DNA of 5,775 nt, from contig CABQKC010000049.1 in NCBI GenBank assembly GCA_902464635.1, positions 1 through 5,775 on the forward strand, written 5' to 3'. A program made the position numbers and the translations under genes. Position 1 is the first letter of the stretch, and each line of letters starts with the position of its first letter. Below the pieces are notes generated by a model. The model saw only the letters and a list, made by a program, of their open reading frames with translations. It had not been told where the DNA came from and did no database searches. This stretch comes from an uncultured Caryophanales bacterium. GTDB taxonomy: Bacteria > Bacillota_I > Bacilli_A > RFN20 > CAG-826. Of this stretch, positions 1-5,680 are shown piece by piece.

Positions 1-52
1 TCAAGAAAGGAAGTTATTCTAGTTCCTGTTCCTAAGATGGAATTTAGAATAC

Positions 53-58
53 AAGGAA
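53..58 (+). promoter_or_regulatory. Ribosome binding site of metG
   Basis: AAGGAA lies six bases before the ATG at 65 and supports that start. The rest of positions 1-64 shows no clear promoter; a TAGAAT at 45-50 could be a -10 box but has no convincing -35 partner. An open frame runs from base 1 to a stop at 154-156, inside metG, and is not believed to be a gene end. Confidence 0.7.
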
Positions 59-64
59 ACAATC

Positions 65-1675
65 ATGAACAAGAAAAAATTCTATATTACTACCCCTATT
101 TATTATCCAAGCGGATCTCCACATCTAGGACATACATACTGCACGACTTTATGTGATGTCATTGCTAGAGGAAAAAGGCTAAGGGGGTATGAAGCTTATT
201 TTCTAACAGGTACCGATGAACATGGCGAGAAAATAGAAAAGAACGCCATGGCAAAAGGAGTCACCCCACAGCAATTTGTTGATGAAATTGTTGTTAGATT
301 CAAAAACCTTTGGAAAGCAATGTGCATCTCTAATGATGATTTCATTAGGACTACGGATGCTAGACACGTCGAAACTGTCAAAAAGATTTTTTCTCGTTTA
401 CTAAAGCAAGACGATATCTATCTTTCTTCCTATACAGGTTGGTATTGCGTCCATGAAGAAACTTATTGGACCGAAACCCAAGTTGGGGAAGAACATCTTT
501 GCCCAGAATGCCATAGGCCAGTAGAAAGAAAGGATGAACCAGCTTATTTCTATAGATGTAATAAGCATGTTGATTCATTGCTTAAGTTCTATGACGCAAA
601 TCCTAAATTCATTACCCCTGAATCCAGGAAGAATGAAATGATTAATACCTTCATTAAACCCGGTCTTCAAGATTTATGTGTTTCTAGGACTTCTTTTACC
701 TGGGGAGTACCAGTAGAAGAAGATAAAAAGCATGTTGTTTATGTTTGGCTTGATGCCCTTGTAAATTACATTTCTGCTTTAGGATATCTTCAAGATGATA
801 ATTCTAAATTCAAGGAATTCTGGGAAGATGAAGATTGTGAGATAGTACATGTAATCGGGGCTGATATAACTAGATTCCATGCGATTTATTGGCCAATGTT
901 CCTCGAATCTCTTGGATTAAGGGAACCAAATAGATTATTTGTCCATGGCTTATTAATGATGAAAGATGGAAAGATGTCCAAATCTAGAGGAAATGCCATT
1001 TCAGCCTACCCACTTATTGATAGATATGGAGTCGATGCCCTTAGATATTATCTAGTCGAGGAAATACCTTTTGGACAAGACGGCGTTTTTACTCCTGAAC
1101 AATTTGTCATGAGAATTAACCAAGACTTAGCAAATAACCTAGGCAATCTTTTAAATAGAACTGTCTCCATGATTGATAAATATTTTAACGGAATAATCCC
1201 TGCCTATGAAAAAGGAGTTGGACCATTCGATACTGATTTAGAGCAAATGGAAGAAAACACCATCTCTAAATATGAATTGCTTGTTGATGATCTAAAAGTA
1301 ACAGAAGCTTATGCAGAGGTTATGAGCCTAGTTAGCAGGGCTAATAAATATATCGAAGAAAATGCTCCTTGGGCTTTAGCAAAAGATGAAAGTAAGACTA
1401 GAGAACTATCTTCAGTAATGTCCCATTTAGCACATGTCTTATTTACTGCAGGTATGTTATTAAAGCCAATCCTAGTTACTAAATCAGATAAGATTTTTAA
1501 TCAGCTTGGACTAAAAGAAGAGGGGCGTGCATACGAAAACATACATAATGCACATCTTCTAGACAACGTCAAAGTCAATAAAGGTGAGCAATTATTCCCT
1601 CGTCTAGATGCTAAAAAAGAAATTGAAGCCATTGTCGAGATGATGAATGGCCCAAAGGAAAAAGCCGCTATATAA
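65..1675 (+). CDS. metG: Methionyl-tRNA synthetase
   Basis: Cytoplasmic class I aminoacyl-tRNA synthetase that charges tRNA-Met with methionine using ATP, essential for initiation and elongation. The Rossmann catalytic core carries the HIGH-type signature HLGH at residues 20-23 and KMSKS at 303-307. A WLDAL motif sits at 228-232 and GADITRFH at 265-272, both typical of MetG. The inserted zinc-knuckle region (about 126-165) has C128 and the pair C146/C149, but the usual first CxxC reads CVHE (128-131), so one classical ligand is missing. A helical anticodon-binding domain follows from about 345. At 536 residues it is the short form and lacks the C-terminal EMAP-II-like tRNA-binding domain. The next gene starts one base after the stop, so the two are probably co-transcribed. 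Arginine is coded almost only by AGA/AGG (21 of 24). Identity is very secure. Confidence 0.97.
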   Translation: MNKKKFYITTPIYYPSGSPHLGHTYCTTLCDVIARGKRLRGYEAYFLTGTDEHGEKIEKNAMAKGVTPQQFVDEIVVRFKNLWKAMCISNDDFIRTTDARHVETVKKIFSRLLKQDDIYLSSYTGWYCVHEETYWTETQVGEEHLCPECHRPVERKDEPAYFYRCNKHVDSLLKFYDANPKFITPESRKNEMINTFIKPGLQDLCVSRTSFTWGVPVEEDKKHVVYVWLDALVNYISALGYLQDDNSKFKEFWEDEDCEIVHVIGADITRFHAIYWPMFLESLGLREPNRLFVHGLLMMKDGKMSKSRGNAISAYPLIDRYGVDALRYYLVEEIPFGQDGVFTPEQFVMRINQDLANNLGNLLNRTVSMIDKYFNGIIPAYEKGVGPFDTDLEQMEENTISKYELLVDDLKVTEAYAEVMSLVSRANKYIEENAPWALAKDESKTRELSSVMSHLAHVLFTAGMLLKPILVTKSDKIFNQLGLKEEGRAYENIHNAHLLDNVKVNKGEQLFPRLDAKKEIEAIVEMMNGPKEKAAI

Positions 1676-1676
1676 A

Positions 1677-3038
1677 ATGAATAAGTCTATCCCCCAAATT
1701 CTAAAAGGAAGCTGTGTCGATTTGTCTTTTGAAGGCAAAGGTGTTTTCAAATCCAACAAGAATGTCGTTTTTGTTGATGGGATGTTTCCTGGCGAAGAAG
1801 GGGAAATAGAAATAACTTATAAACGTAACGGGGCTTTATTTGGAAAGATAAAAAAACTAACAAAAGTTTCTAAAGATAGAATCGAACCTAAATGCAAAGT
1901 ATGTTCTGCCTGCGGGGGGTGTTGCTTTCAGCAGCTTTCCTATAATACCCAGTTAGAATATAAAACCAAGAAAGTTAAGGAGCAATTCACCAAGATTGCC
2001 AAAATGGATGTTAAGATAAATCCTTGCATCGGGATGGATGATCCTTATTTCTACAGGAACAAAATCCAAATGCCTTTTGGAAAAGATAATAAAGGCAACC
2101 CCTACTGCGGCTTTTATAAATCCAATACCCATGTAATCGTTCCTATTGATACTTGTTATATAGAAGATATACGTGCCAAACACATTTTGGATGCGATTAA
2201 AAAGCTATTGAAGTCATTTAAAATCGAACCATATATTGAAGATGAAAGATGGGGAATATTAAGACACGTCCTCATTAAAACTTCATTTTATAAGAAGCAA
2301 ATAATGGTTGTTTTAGTCACTGCAGTTGATGTTTTTCCTAGCAGGAATAATTTTGTAAAGGCATTAATAAAAGAATGTCCTGAAATCACTACAATCATCC
2401 AAAACATAAATACAAGGGATACAAATGTCATCCTAGGTGAAAAGCAAAGAATCCTGTATGGGAAAGGATATATAGAAGATACCTTATGTGGGGTTAATTT
2501 CCAAATATCCGCGAAATCTTTCTACCAAACTAATCCTATAATGACTGAAAAGCTCTATAGCTATGCGATTGATAAAGCTGAATTGACTAAAGATGATGTT
2601 GCTTTTGATGCTTATTCAGGAATCGGGACAATTGGATTAATTGCCAGCAAGAAAGCAAAAGAAATTATCTCAGTCGAATTAATAAAGGAAGCTGTTATAG
2701 ACGGGATAAAAAACGCGAAAAGAAATAACATTGATAATTTCAGGATGTATAACGATGATGCTTCTTCTTTTATGGTTAAAATGGCGACAAATAAACAAGG
2801 GGTTGATGTTTTATTCATGGATCCCCCAAGAAAAGGATCTGATAAAAGATTCCTGGATGCCTTATTGAAATTAAAACCAAAGAGAGTTATCTATGTTTCT
2901 TGCGATCCTACTACTTTAGCTAGGGATGTAGCATATATATCTAAATCTTATGAAATTAAAGACATACAGCCGTTTGATATGTTCCCACATACTTTTCATG
3001 TTGAGACTGTGGTGTTGCTGAGTCGCAAAAATGGCTGA
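1677..3038 (+). CDS. rlmD: 23S rRNA (uracil-C5)-methyltransferase, RlmD/RlmCD type
   Basis: SAM-dependent enzyme of the TrmA/RumA family that makes 5-methyluridine in 23S rRNA. In E. coli RlmD modifies U1939; in Bacillota the single RlmCD modifies both U747 and U1939, so the exact targets are not decided here. An N-terminal TRAM RNA-binding domain covers about residues 5-62. An iron-sulphur site is formed by C73, C79, C82 and the distant C160 (after VPIDT); C76 and C83 are additional cysteines. Motif I is DAYSGIG at 311-317, motif IV MDPPRKG at 381-387, the nucleophile is C409 in VSCDPTTLARD, and the general base is probably E443 in HVETV. I start at ATG 1677 (453 residues), one base after the metG stop. 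An in-frame ATG at 1647 would add ten residues overlapping metG. Neither has an ideal ribosome site: AAAGGA at 1654-1659 is 17 bases from 1677. A terminator follows the stop. Confidence 0.93.
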   Translation: MNKSIPQILKGSCVDLSFEGKGVFKSNKNVVFVDGMFPGEEGEIEITYKRNGALFGKIKKLTKVSKDRIEPKCKVCSACGGCCFQQLSYNTQLEYKTKKVKEQFTKIAKMDVKINPCIGMDDPYFYRNKIQMPFGKDNKGNPYCGFYKSNTHVIVPIDTCYIEDIRAKHILDAIKKLLKSFKIEPYIEDERWGILRHVLIKTSFYKKQIMVVLVTAVDVFPSRNNFVKALIKECPEITTIIQNINTRDTNVILGEKQRILYGKGYIEDTLCGVNFQISAKSFYQTNPIMTEKLYSYAIDKAELTKDDVAFDAYSGIGTIGLIASKKAKEIISVELIKEAVIDGIKNAKRNNIDNFRMYNDDASSFMVKMATNKQGVDVLFMDPPRKGSDKRFLDALLKLKPKRVIYVSCDPTTLARDVAYISKSYEIKDIQPFDMFPHTFHVETVVLLSRKNG

Positions 3039-3066
3039 AAAAGGCCAAAAATCGATAGAAATTGAT

Positions 3067-3108
3067 GGATTTCCTACTTCTCAAAAAAGCAGGAAATCCT
3101 CTTTTTTT
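3067..3108 (+). terminator. Rho-independent terminator of the metG-rlmD unit
   Basis: A perfect 9-bp stem, GGATTTCCT (3067-3075) with AGGAAATCC (3091-3099), can be extended internally by CTT/AAG (3077-3079 with 3087-3089) above a one-base mismatch. It is followed by a run of seven T (3102-3108). It begins 28 bases after the rlmD stop, as expected for the end of that transcription unit. Confidence 0.9.
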
Positions 3109-3160
3109 ATTGCAAAAATGGACTAAGTGGCGGTAAACCGGTAAAAAACAGGGCTTTACT

Positions 3161-3261
3161 CGTATGGGGAAATAGGTCAACTTCAAAAATGAACACCCAA
3201 CCTACCTAGTATCGATATGGGGATAGGTGGCAGGTAGGTTTACACGATGGTAGGAATAGGT
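3161..3261 (+). repeat. Three degenerate direct repeats (GGGATAGGTG-like)
   Basis: Three related segments occur: CGTATGGGGAAATAGGT at 3161-3177, CGATATGGGGATAGGT at 3213-3228, and CGATGGTAGGAATAGGT at 3245-3261. They share a CG-AT-GG start and end in ATAGGT, with start-to-start distances of 52 and 32 bases. The last two flank the right arm of the first inverted repeat. No protein is known to me that binds such a motif; function unknown. Confidence 0.45.
3199..3240. repeat. Perfect 9-bp inverted repeat, 24-base loop
   Basis: AACCTACCT at 3199-3207 is exactly complementary to AGGTAGGTT at 3232-3240. No T-run follows, so it is not a terminator. It lies 22 bases before a second 9-bp hairpin, and the two together suggest a folded RNA or a protein-bound DNA site. 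Confidence 0.6.
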
Positions 3262-3289
3262 GAAAAAGCCCTTGTTCATCGGCTTTTTC
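3262..3289. repeat. Perfect 9-bp hairpin, terminator-like
   Basis: GAAAAAGCC at 3262-3270 pairs perfectly with GGCTTTTTC at 3281-3289 around a 10-base loop. The T5 run lies in the 3' arm and its mirror-image A5 in the 5' arm, so it could act as a weak terminator in either direction. No gene ends immediately before it on the plus strand, so if it terminates anything it would be read-through or an unannotated short RNA. Confidence 0.55.
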
Positions 3290-3538
3290 GAAAAATCACG
3301 ATTTTCAGATTTTTTGCGTTTTCGGAGTACAGTGCAACTACACAGACAACCTGGGAAACCGATTTTTGGCCGAAAAAGGGGCAAAAACAGGGGTATAGTT
3401 TGATTCGAAAGGCCGAAAATTGATTGATTAGCTCGAAATCGAGTCTTGCTTTTTGGATGAGTGTCGATGATGCAACCAGATTTTAGAAGTCTTTGAATGG
3501 CACACATGCAGTAGAAATATGGAATTAACTGTTTTGAA

Positions 3539-3555
3539 ATAGAAAATCTTTCTAT
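3539..3555. promoter_or_regulatory. Candidate operator dyad before the XRE regulator
   Basis: ATAGAAA (3539-3545) and TTTCTAT (3549-3555) form perfect 7-bp arms about a 3-base centre (ATC). The dyad covers the -35 position of the promoter just downstream, where a bound XRE-family dimer would block RNA polymerase. Binding by the adjacent regulator (autorepression, as in controller proteins of restriction systems) is inference from position and symmetry. Confidence 0.55.
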
Positions 3556-3569
3556 AAACTTGTTATAAT
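3540..3569 (+). promoter_or_regulatory. Extended -10 promoter of the regulator-hsdM operon
   Basis: TGTTATAAT at 3561-3569 is a perfect extended -10 element (TGnTATAAT). The -35 is poor: TAGAAA at 3540-3545 matches four of six consensus bases at an 18-base spacing and lies inside the dyad. The predicted start of transcription is about 3576, next to the ATG at 3577, so the mRNA may have no leader. Confidence 0.75.
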
Positions 3570-3576
3570 ATTTGTG

Positions 3577-3768
3577 ATGAATTTTTCAAAGGCAATAAAG
3601 GCTCTGAGAGAAGAGCTTCTCTTATCGCAGGTGGAGATGGCCGAGTTTCTTGATGTTTCTTTTGCAACCGTAAATCGTTGGGAGAATGGGCATCATCAAC
3701 CTACCTATAAAGCAAAAAGAGAAATTATGGGCCTTTGTAAGAAACATAAAATTAAAGTAGAGGATTAG
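3577..3768 (+). CDS. Small XRE-family helix-turn-helix regulator
   Basis: A 63-residue protein consisting of little more than one Cro/C1-type HTH domain. The first HTH helix is SQVEMAEFL (about 17-25) and the recognition helix SFATVNRWENG (about 28-38), with the typical W-E-N-G ending. It is followed three bases later by hsdM, so it is the first gene of the restriction-modification operon. Small HTH controller proteins next to methylase genes are known mainly from type II systems; a similar job here, timing methylase expression, is inferred. ATG 3577 is chosen; an adjoining in-frame GTG at 3574 would add one residue. No Shine-Dalgarno sequence precedes either codon, and the -10 box ends only seven bases before the ATG, which points to leaderless translation. 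The dyad at 3539-3555 is its likely target. Confidence 0.85.
   Translation: MNFSKAIKALREELLLSQVEMAEFLDVSFATVNRWENGHHQPTYKAKREIMGLCKKHKIKVED
3759..3764 (+). promoter_or_regulatory. Ribosome binding site of hsdM
   Basis: AGAGGA, within the last codons of the regulator gene, ends seven bases before the hsdM ATG at 3772. This fixes the hsdM start and suggests translational coupling to the upstream regulator, in contrast to that gene's own lack of a ribosome site. Confidence 0.75.
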
Positions 3769-3771
3769 CAT

Positions 3772-5247
3772 ATGGCAACTATTGATGAAAAAGTGTTGTG
3801 GGGTGCCGCCGAAAAACTCCGCGATAAATGTGACCCTGCTGATTATAAGAACGTTGTTCTGGGTTTGGTCTTCCTGAAATATGTCAGCGATCGTTATATG
3901 GCCAAATACAACGCCCTGGTTAAAGAAGGAGAAGGGTCAGAAAACGATGAAGACGAATATATCGCTGATCACGTATTTATTGTTCCAAAAGAAGCTTTAT
4001 GGAATAACGTTGCTGGGTATTCTAAAAGCCCTGAATTGGGCCAAAAAATTGATGAAGCTTTTATCTTACTCGAAAAGCATAATAATCAGCTAAAGGGTAT
4101 TCTACCTAAGACGTATTCAAAGAGCGATTTAGACAAAAAGGCTTTAGGCGAATTGGTTGATTTCTTTACCACAAATCTTCATATGGAAGATGCTGACGGA
4201 GATTTTTTCGGTCAAGTCTACGAATATTATATCGGAGCTTTCGCTACATATATGCCGCAAAAGGGCGGCGAATTCTTTACTCCAAAGTCTATCGTTGAAT
4301 TGATGGTTGATATCATTGAACCCCATAAAGGCCGTGTTTATGATCCTTGCTGCGGGTCCGGCGGCATGTTTGTTCAATGTGAAAAATTCGTCAAAGAGCA
4401 TCAAGGACTGGTTGATGACCTCTCTATCTATGGTCAGGAATCAAATCCCGGTACCTGGAAGATGGCAAAAATGAATCTTGCTATTCGCGGCATTGAAGGC
4501 GATTTGGGCGAAAGCAATGGCGATTCTTTTACTGATGATAAGCATAAGGATTTACGTGCTGATTATATTCTTGCAAATCCACCCTATAATTCCAAAGACT
4601 ATTGGAAAGCAGAATTAGAAGGTGACCCAAGGTGGATATTCGGTAAACCTGATGAAAAGAACGCAAACTATGCTTGGCTTGAATTAATGTACGCAAAGCT
4701 GGCTCCAAAAGGATTGGCGGCCATTCTTATGCCAAATGGCGCTACTACTAGTGGCGGTGTTGATTTAAATGTTCGCAAAGCCATGGTGGAAGCTGGTAAG
4801 GTCGACGCCATTCTTGATTTGCCTGATAAACTATTTGCTAATACAGGTATTAGTGTTCAGTGCTGGGTTCTAAACCGTGGTAAAACTGATACGGATATTT
4901 TATTTGTTAATGCCTCTTCGATGGGTCGAATGATCTCTAGAAAACTTAGAGTGTTGGATCCTGAAGACATCGATAAAGTAGCCAAGACATACCATGCCTA
5001 TAAGAAAAATGAAGACTATAAGGATGTGCTTGGCTTCTGCAAAAAGGCTTCTATTGAGGAAATCAAGGAAAAAGATTTTTCTTTGAACCCTGGAAGATAC
5101 GTTGGTGTAGATGATTCTAATAAGATGACTCCTGAAGAGATTCAGGAAGAGCTTAAGAAGACATCTGCCGAATTATTCAAATTAATGGAGGAGGGAAAAG
5201 AATTAGAAGACAAAGTGAAACAAATTCTTATTGAAGAGATGAAGTAG
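3772..5247 (+). CDS. hsdM: Type I restriction-modification DNA methyltransferase subunit HsdM
   Basis: Modification subunit that uses SAM to methylate adenine N6 in the sequence chosen by HsdS; two HsdM and one HsdS form the methylase, and adding HsdR gives the restriction enzyme. The HsdM_N helical domain covers about residues 8-145. The methylase domain has GGEFFTP at 165-171, the SAM-binding motif DPCCGSGG at 191-198 and the catalytic NPPY at 269-272. A charged helical tail (about 465-491) probably contacts HsdS. At 491 residues it is a normal length and looks intact. Arginine codons are mostly CGN (8 of 12), unlike metG and rlmD, suggesting a different origin. The TAG stop is the first three bases of a 19-bp repeat, and no co-oriented hsdS follows within the window: the half-hsdS genes beyond are reversed, so its active partner must lie elsewhere. 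Confidence 0.96.
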   Translation: MATIDEKVLWGAAEKLRDKCDPADYKNVVLGLVFLKYVSDRYMAKYNALVKEGEGSENDEDEYIADHVFIVPKEALWNNVAGYSKSPELGQKIDEAFILLEKHNNQLKGILPKTYSKSDLDKKALGELVDFFTTNLHMEDADGDFFGQVYEYYIGAFATYMPQKGGEFFTPKSIVELMVDIIEPHKGRVYDPCCGSGGMFVQCEKFVKEHQGLVDDLSIYGQESNPGTWKMAKMNLAIRGIEGDLGESNGDSFTDDKHKDLRADYILANPPYNSKDYWKAELEGDPRWIFGKPDEKNANYAWLELMYAKLAPKGLAAILMPNGATTSGGVDLNVRKAMVEAGKVDAILDLPDKLFANTGISVQCWVLNRGKTDTDILFVNASSMGRMISRKLRVLDPEDIDKVAKTYHAYKKNEDYKDVLGFCKKASIEEIKEKDFSLNPGRYVGVDDSNKMTPEEIQEELKKTSAELFKLMEEGKELEDKVKQILIEEMK

Positions 5248-5680
5248 TGTCAACTATGTGTTGCTGTTCTGTGGATGAATGAAGTTTAACCCTAAGTTTT
5301 AAAAGATTTTCTTGACTAACTTTAAGTTGTACAGCTCCGGTGATAATCTGATCAACATTTATTTGGCTTAAGTTGTAGTACAAATACTTATTGAGTATTC
5401 CGTCTTTAGCTCTTAAAACATGAGCATGATTACTTACCCAAAACTGTTCATCTTCCTTGGTTAACTTGAGTATGGGCTTGCCATCATTCGTTCTTACTGA
5501 ACCGTCTTCGGCCACTAGAATGTATTCGCCCGAGAAAATAAATCGATTTATTGAATCTATTATTCCGTTTGCGCTGTAATAAGGATATTCACCTTGAATG
5601 ACTGATCTAGCCATTGTTGACAAAGGTCTTCTTAAATTATCGTAAACGTCAACAACTTCTCTTAATTGAACTTCTCTCAT
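5228..5680 (-). CDS. hsdS: Half-length type I specificity subunit HsdS (single TRD), inverted and truncated
   Basis: A 150-residue protein with one target-recognition domain; complete HsdS proteins are usually around 400 residues with two TRDs and two conserved helices. The TRD starts at once (LREVVDVYDN, residues 6-15), has the YPYYSANGIID segment (32-42), GEYILVAEDGS (51-61) and FWVSNHAHVLR (80-90), and ends with the HsdS motif EQQHIVDT at 138-145. The long conserved helix that should follow is absent: after the repeat the frame enters the antisense of the last 20 bases of hsdM and stops. It lies opposite to hsdM. The start ATG overlaps the stop of the upstream half-gene by four bases (ATGA), with AAGGGAG eight bases before it. 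Arginine is nearly all AGA/AGG, unlike hsdM. It is best read as a silent TRD cassette; two half-subunits dimerising into a working S subunit is an alternative. Confidence 0.88.
   Translation of the reverse strand: MREVQLREVVDVYDNLRRPLSTMARSVIQGEYPYYSANGIIDSINRFIFSGEYILVAEDGSVRTNDGKPILKLTKEDEQFWVSNHAHVLRAKDGILNKYLYYNLSQINVDQIITGAVQLKVSQENLLKLRVKLHSSTEQQHIVDTTSSLQ
5245..5263 (-). repeat. 19-bp repeat, copy 1, at the hsdM/hsdS junction (putative recombination site)
   Basis: TAGTGTCAACTATGTGTTG on the plus strand. Its first three bases are the hsdM stop codon; on the minus strand it encodes QHIVDT of the half-HsdS. It is identical to 5697-5715 and in the same orientation. Within it CAAC and GTTG form short inverted arms around TATGT, a layout that could suit a site-specific recombinase. 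Identity stops abruptly on the hsdM side. Confidence 0.75.

Larger units (their letters stand above)
3109..3538. other. Gene-free stretch with inverted and degenerate direct repeats
   Basis: About 430 bases between the rlmD terminator and the regulator promoter hold no convincing gene. The longest open frame, minus strand 3202-3507, has no ribosome site and a low-complexity, Ser/Arg/Lys-rich translation with no recognisable domain. The stretch does contain the two 9-bp inverted repeats and the three GGGATAGGTG-like repeats listed separately, a small CTCG-AAAT-CGAG dyad at 3432-3443, and several GGCCGAAAA-type pieces (3368-3377, 3411-3419). It could be a structured RNA locus, degraded mobile DNA or a dispersed intergenic repeat. 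The sequence alone does not decide. Confidence 0.6.

Noticed and set aside
1..156. Open plus-strand frame from the window edge into metG, as a possible end of an upstream gene
   Set aside because: It would overlap metG by about 90 bases, and the overlapping part is only a frame-shifted reading of the conserved HLGH region. The 64 bases before metG are too short to identify a gene.
196..578. Two minus-strand frames inside metG
   Set aside because: They lie antisense to conserved MetG sequence, have no ribosome sites and show no family resemblance.
2956..3186. Minus-strand frame of 76 codons over the end of rlmD
   Set aside because: It is antisense to the conserved rlmD C-terminus and reads straight through the terminator hairpin; no start signals.
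3202..3507. Minus-strand frame of 101 codons in the gene-free stretch
   Set aside because: It has no ribosome site before its ATG, an unlikely amino-acid composition and no recognisable domain, and it spans perfect hairpins and repeats. Kept only as part of the gene-free stretch.
3109..3538. CRISPR array, tRNA or T-box leader in the gene-free stretch
   Set aside because: There are no regularly spaced identical repeats, no cloverleaf-like segment and no T-box core motif; the repeats present are too degenerate and unevenly spaced.
3881..4404. Short frames on both strands inside hsdM
   Set aside because: They overlap the HsdM N-terminal and SAM-binding regions in other frames, with no independent translation signals.
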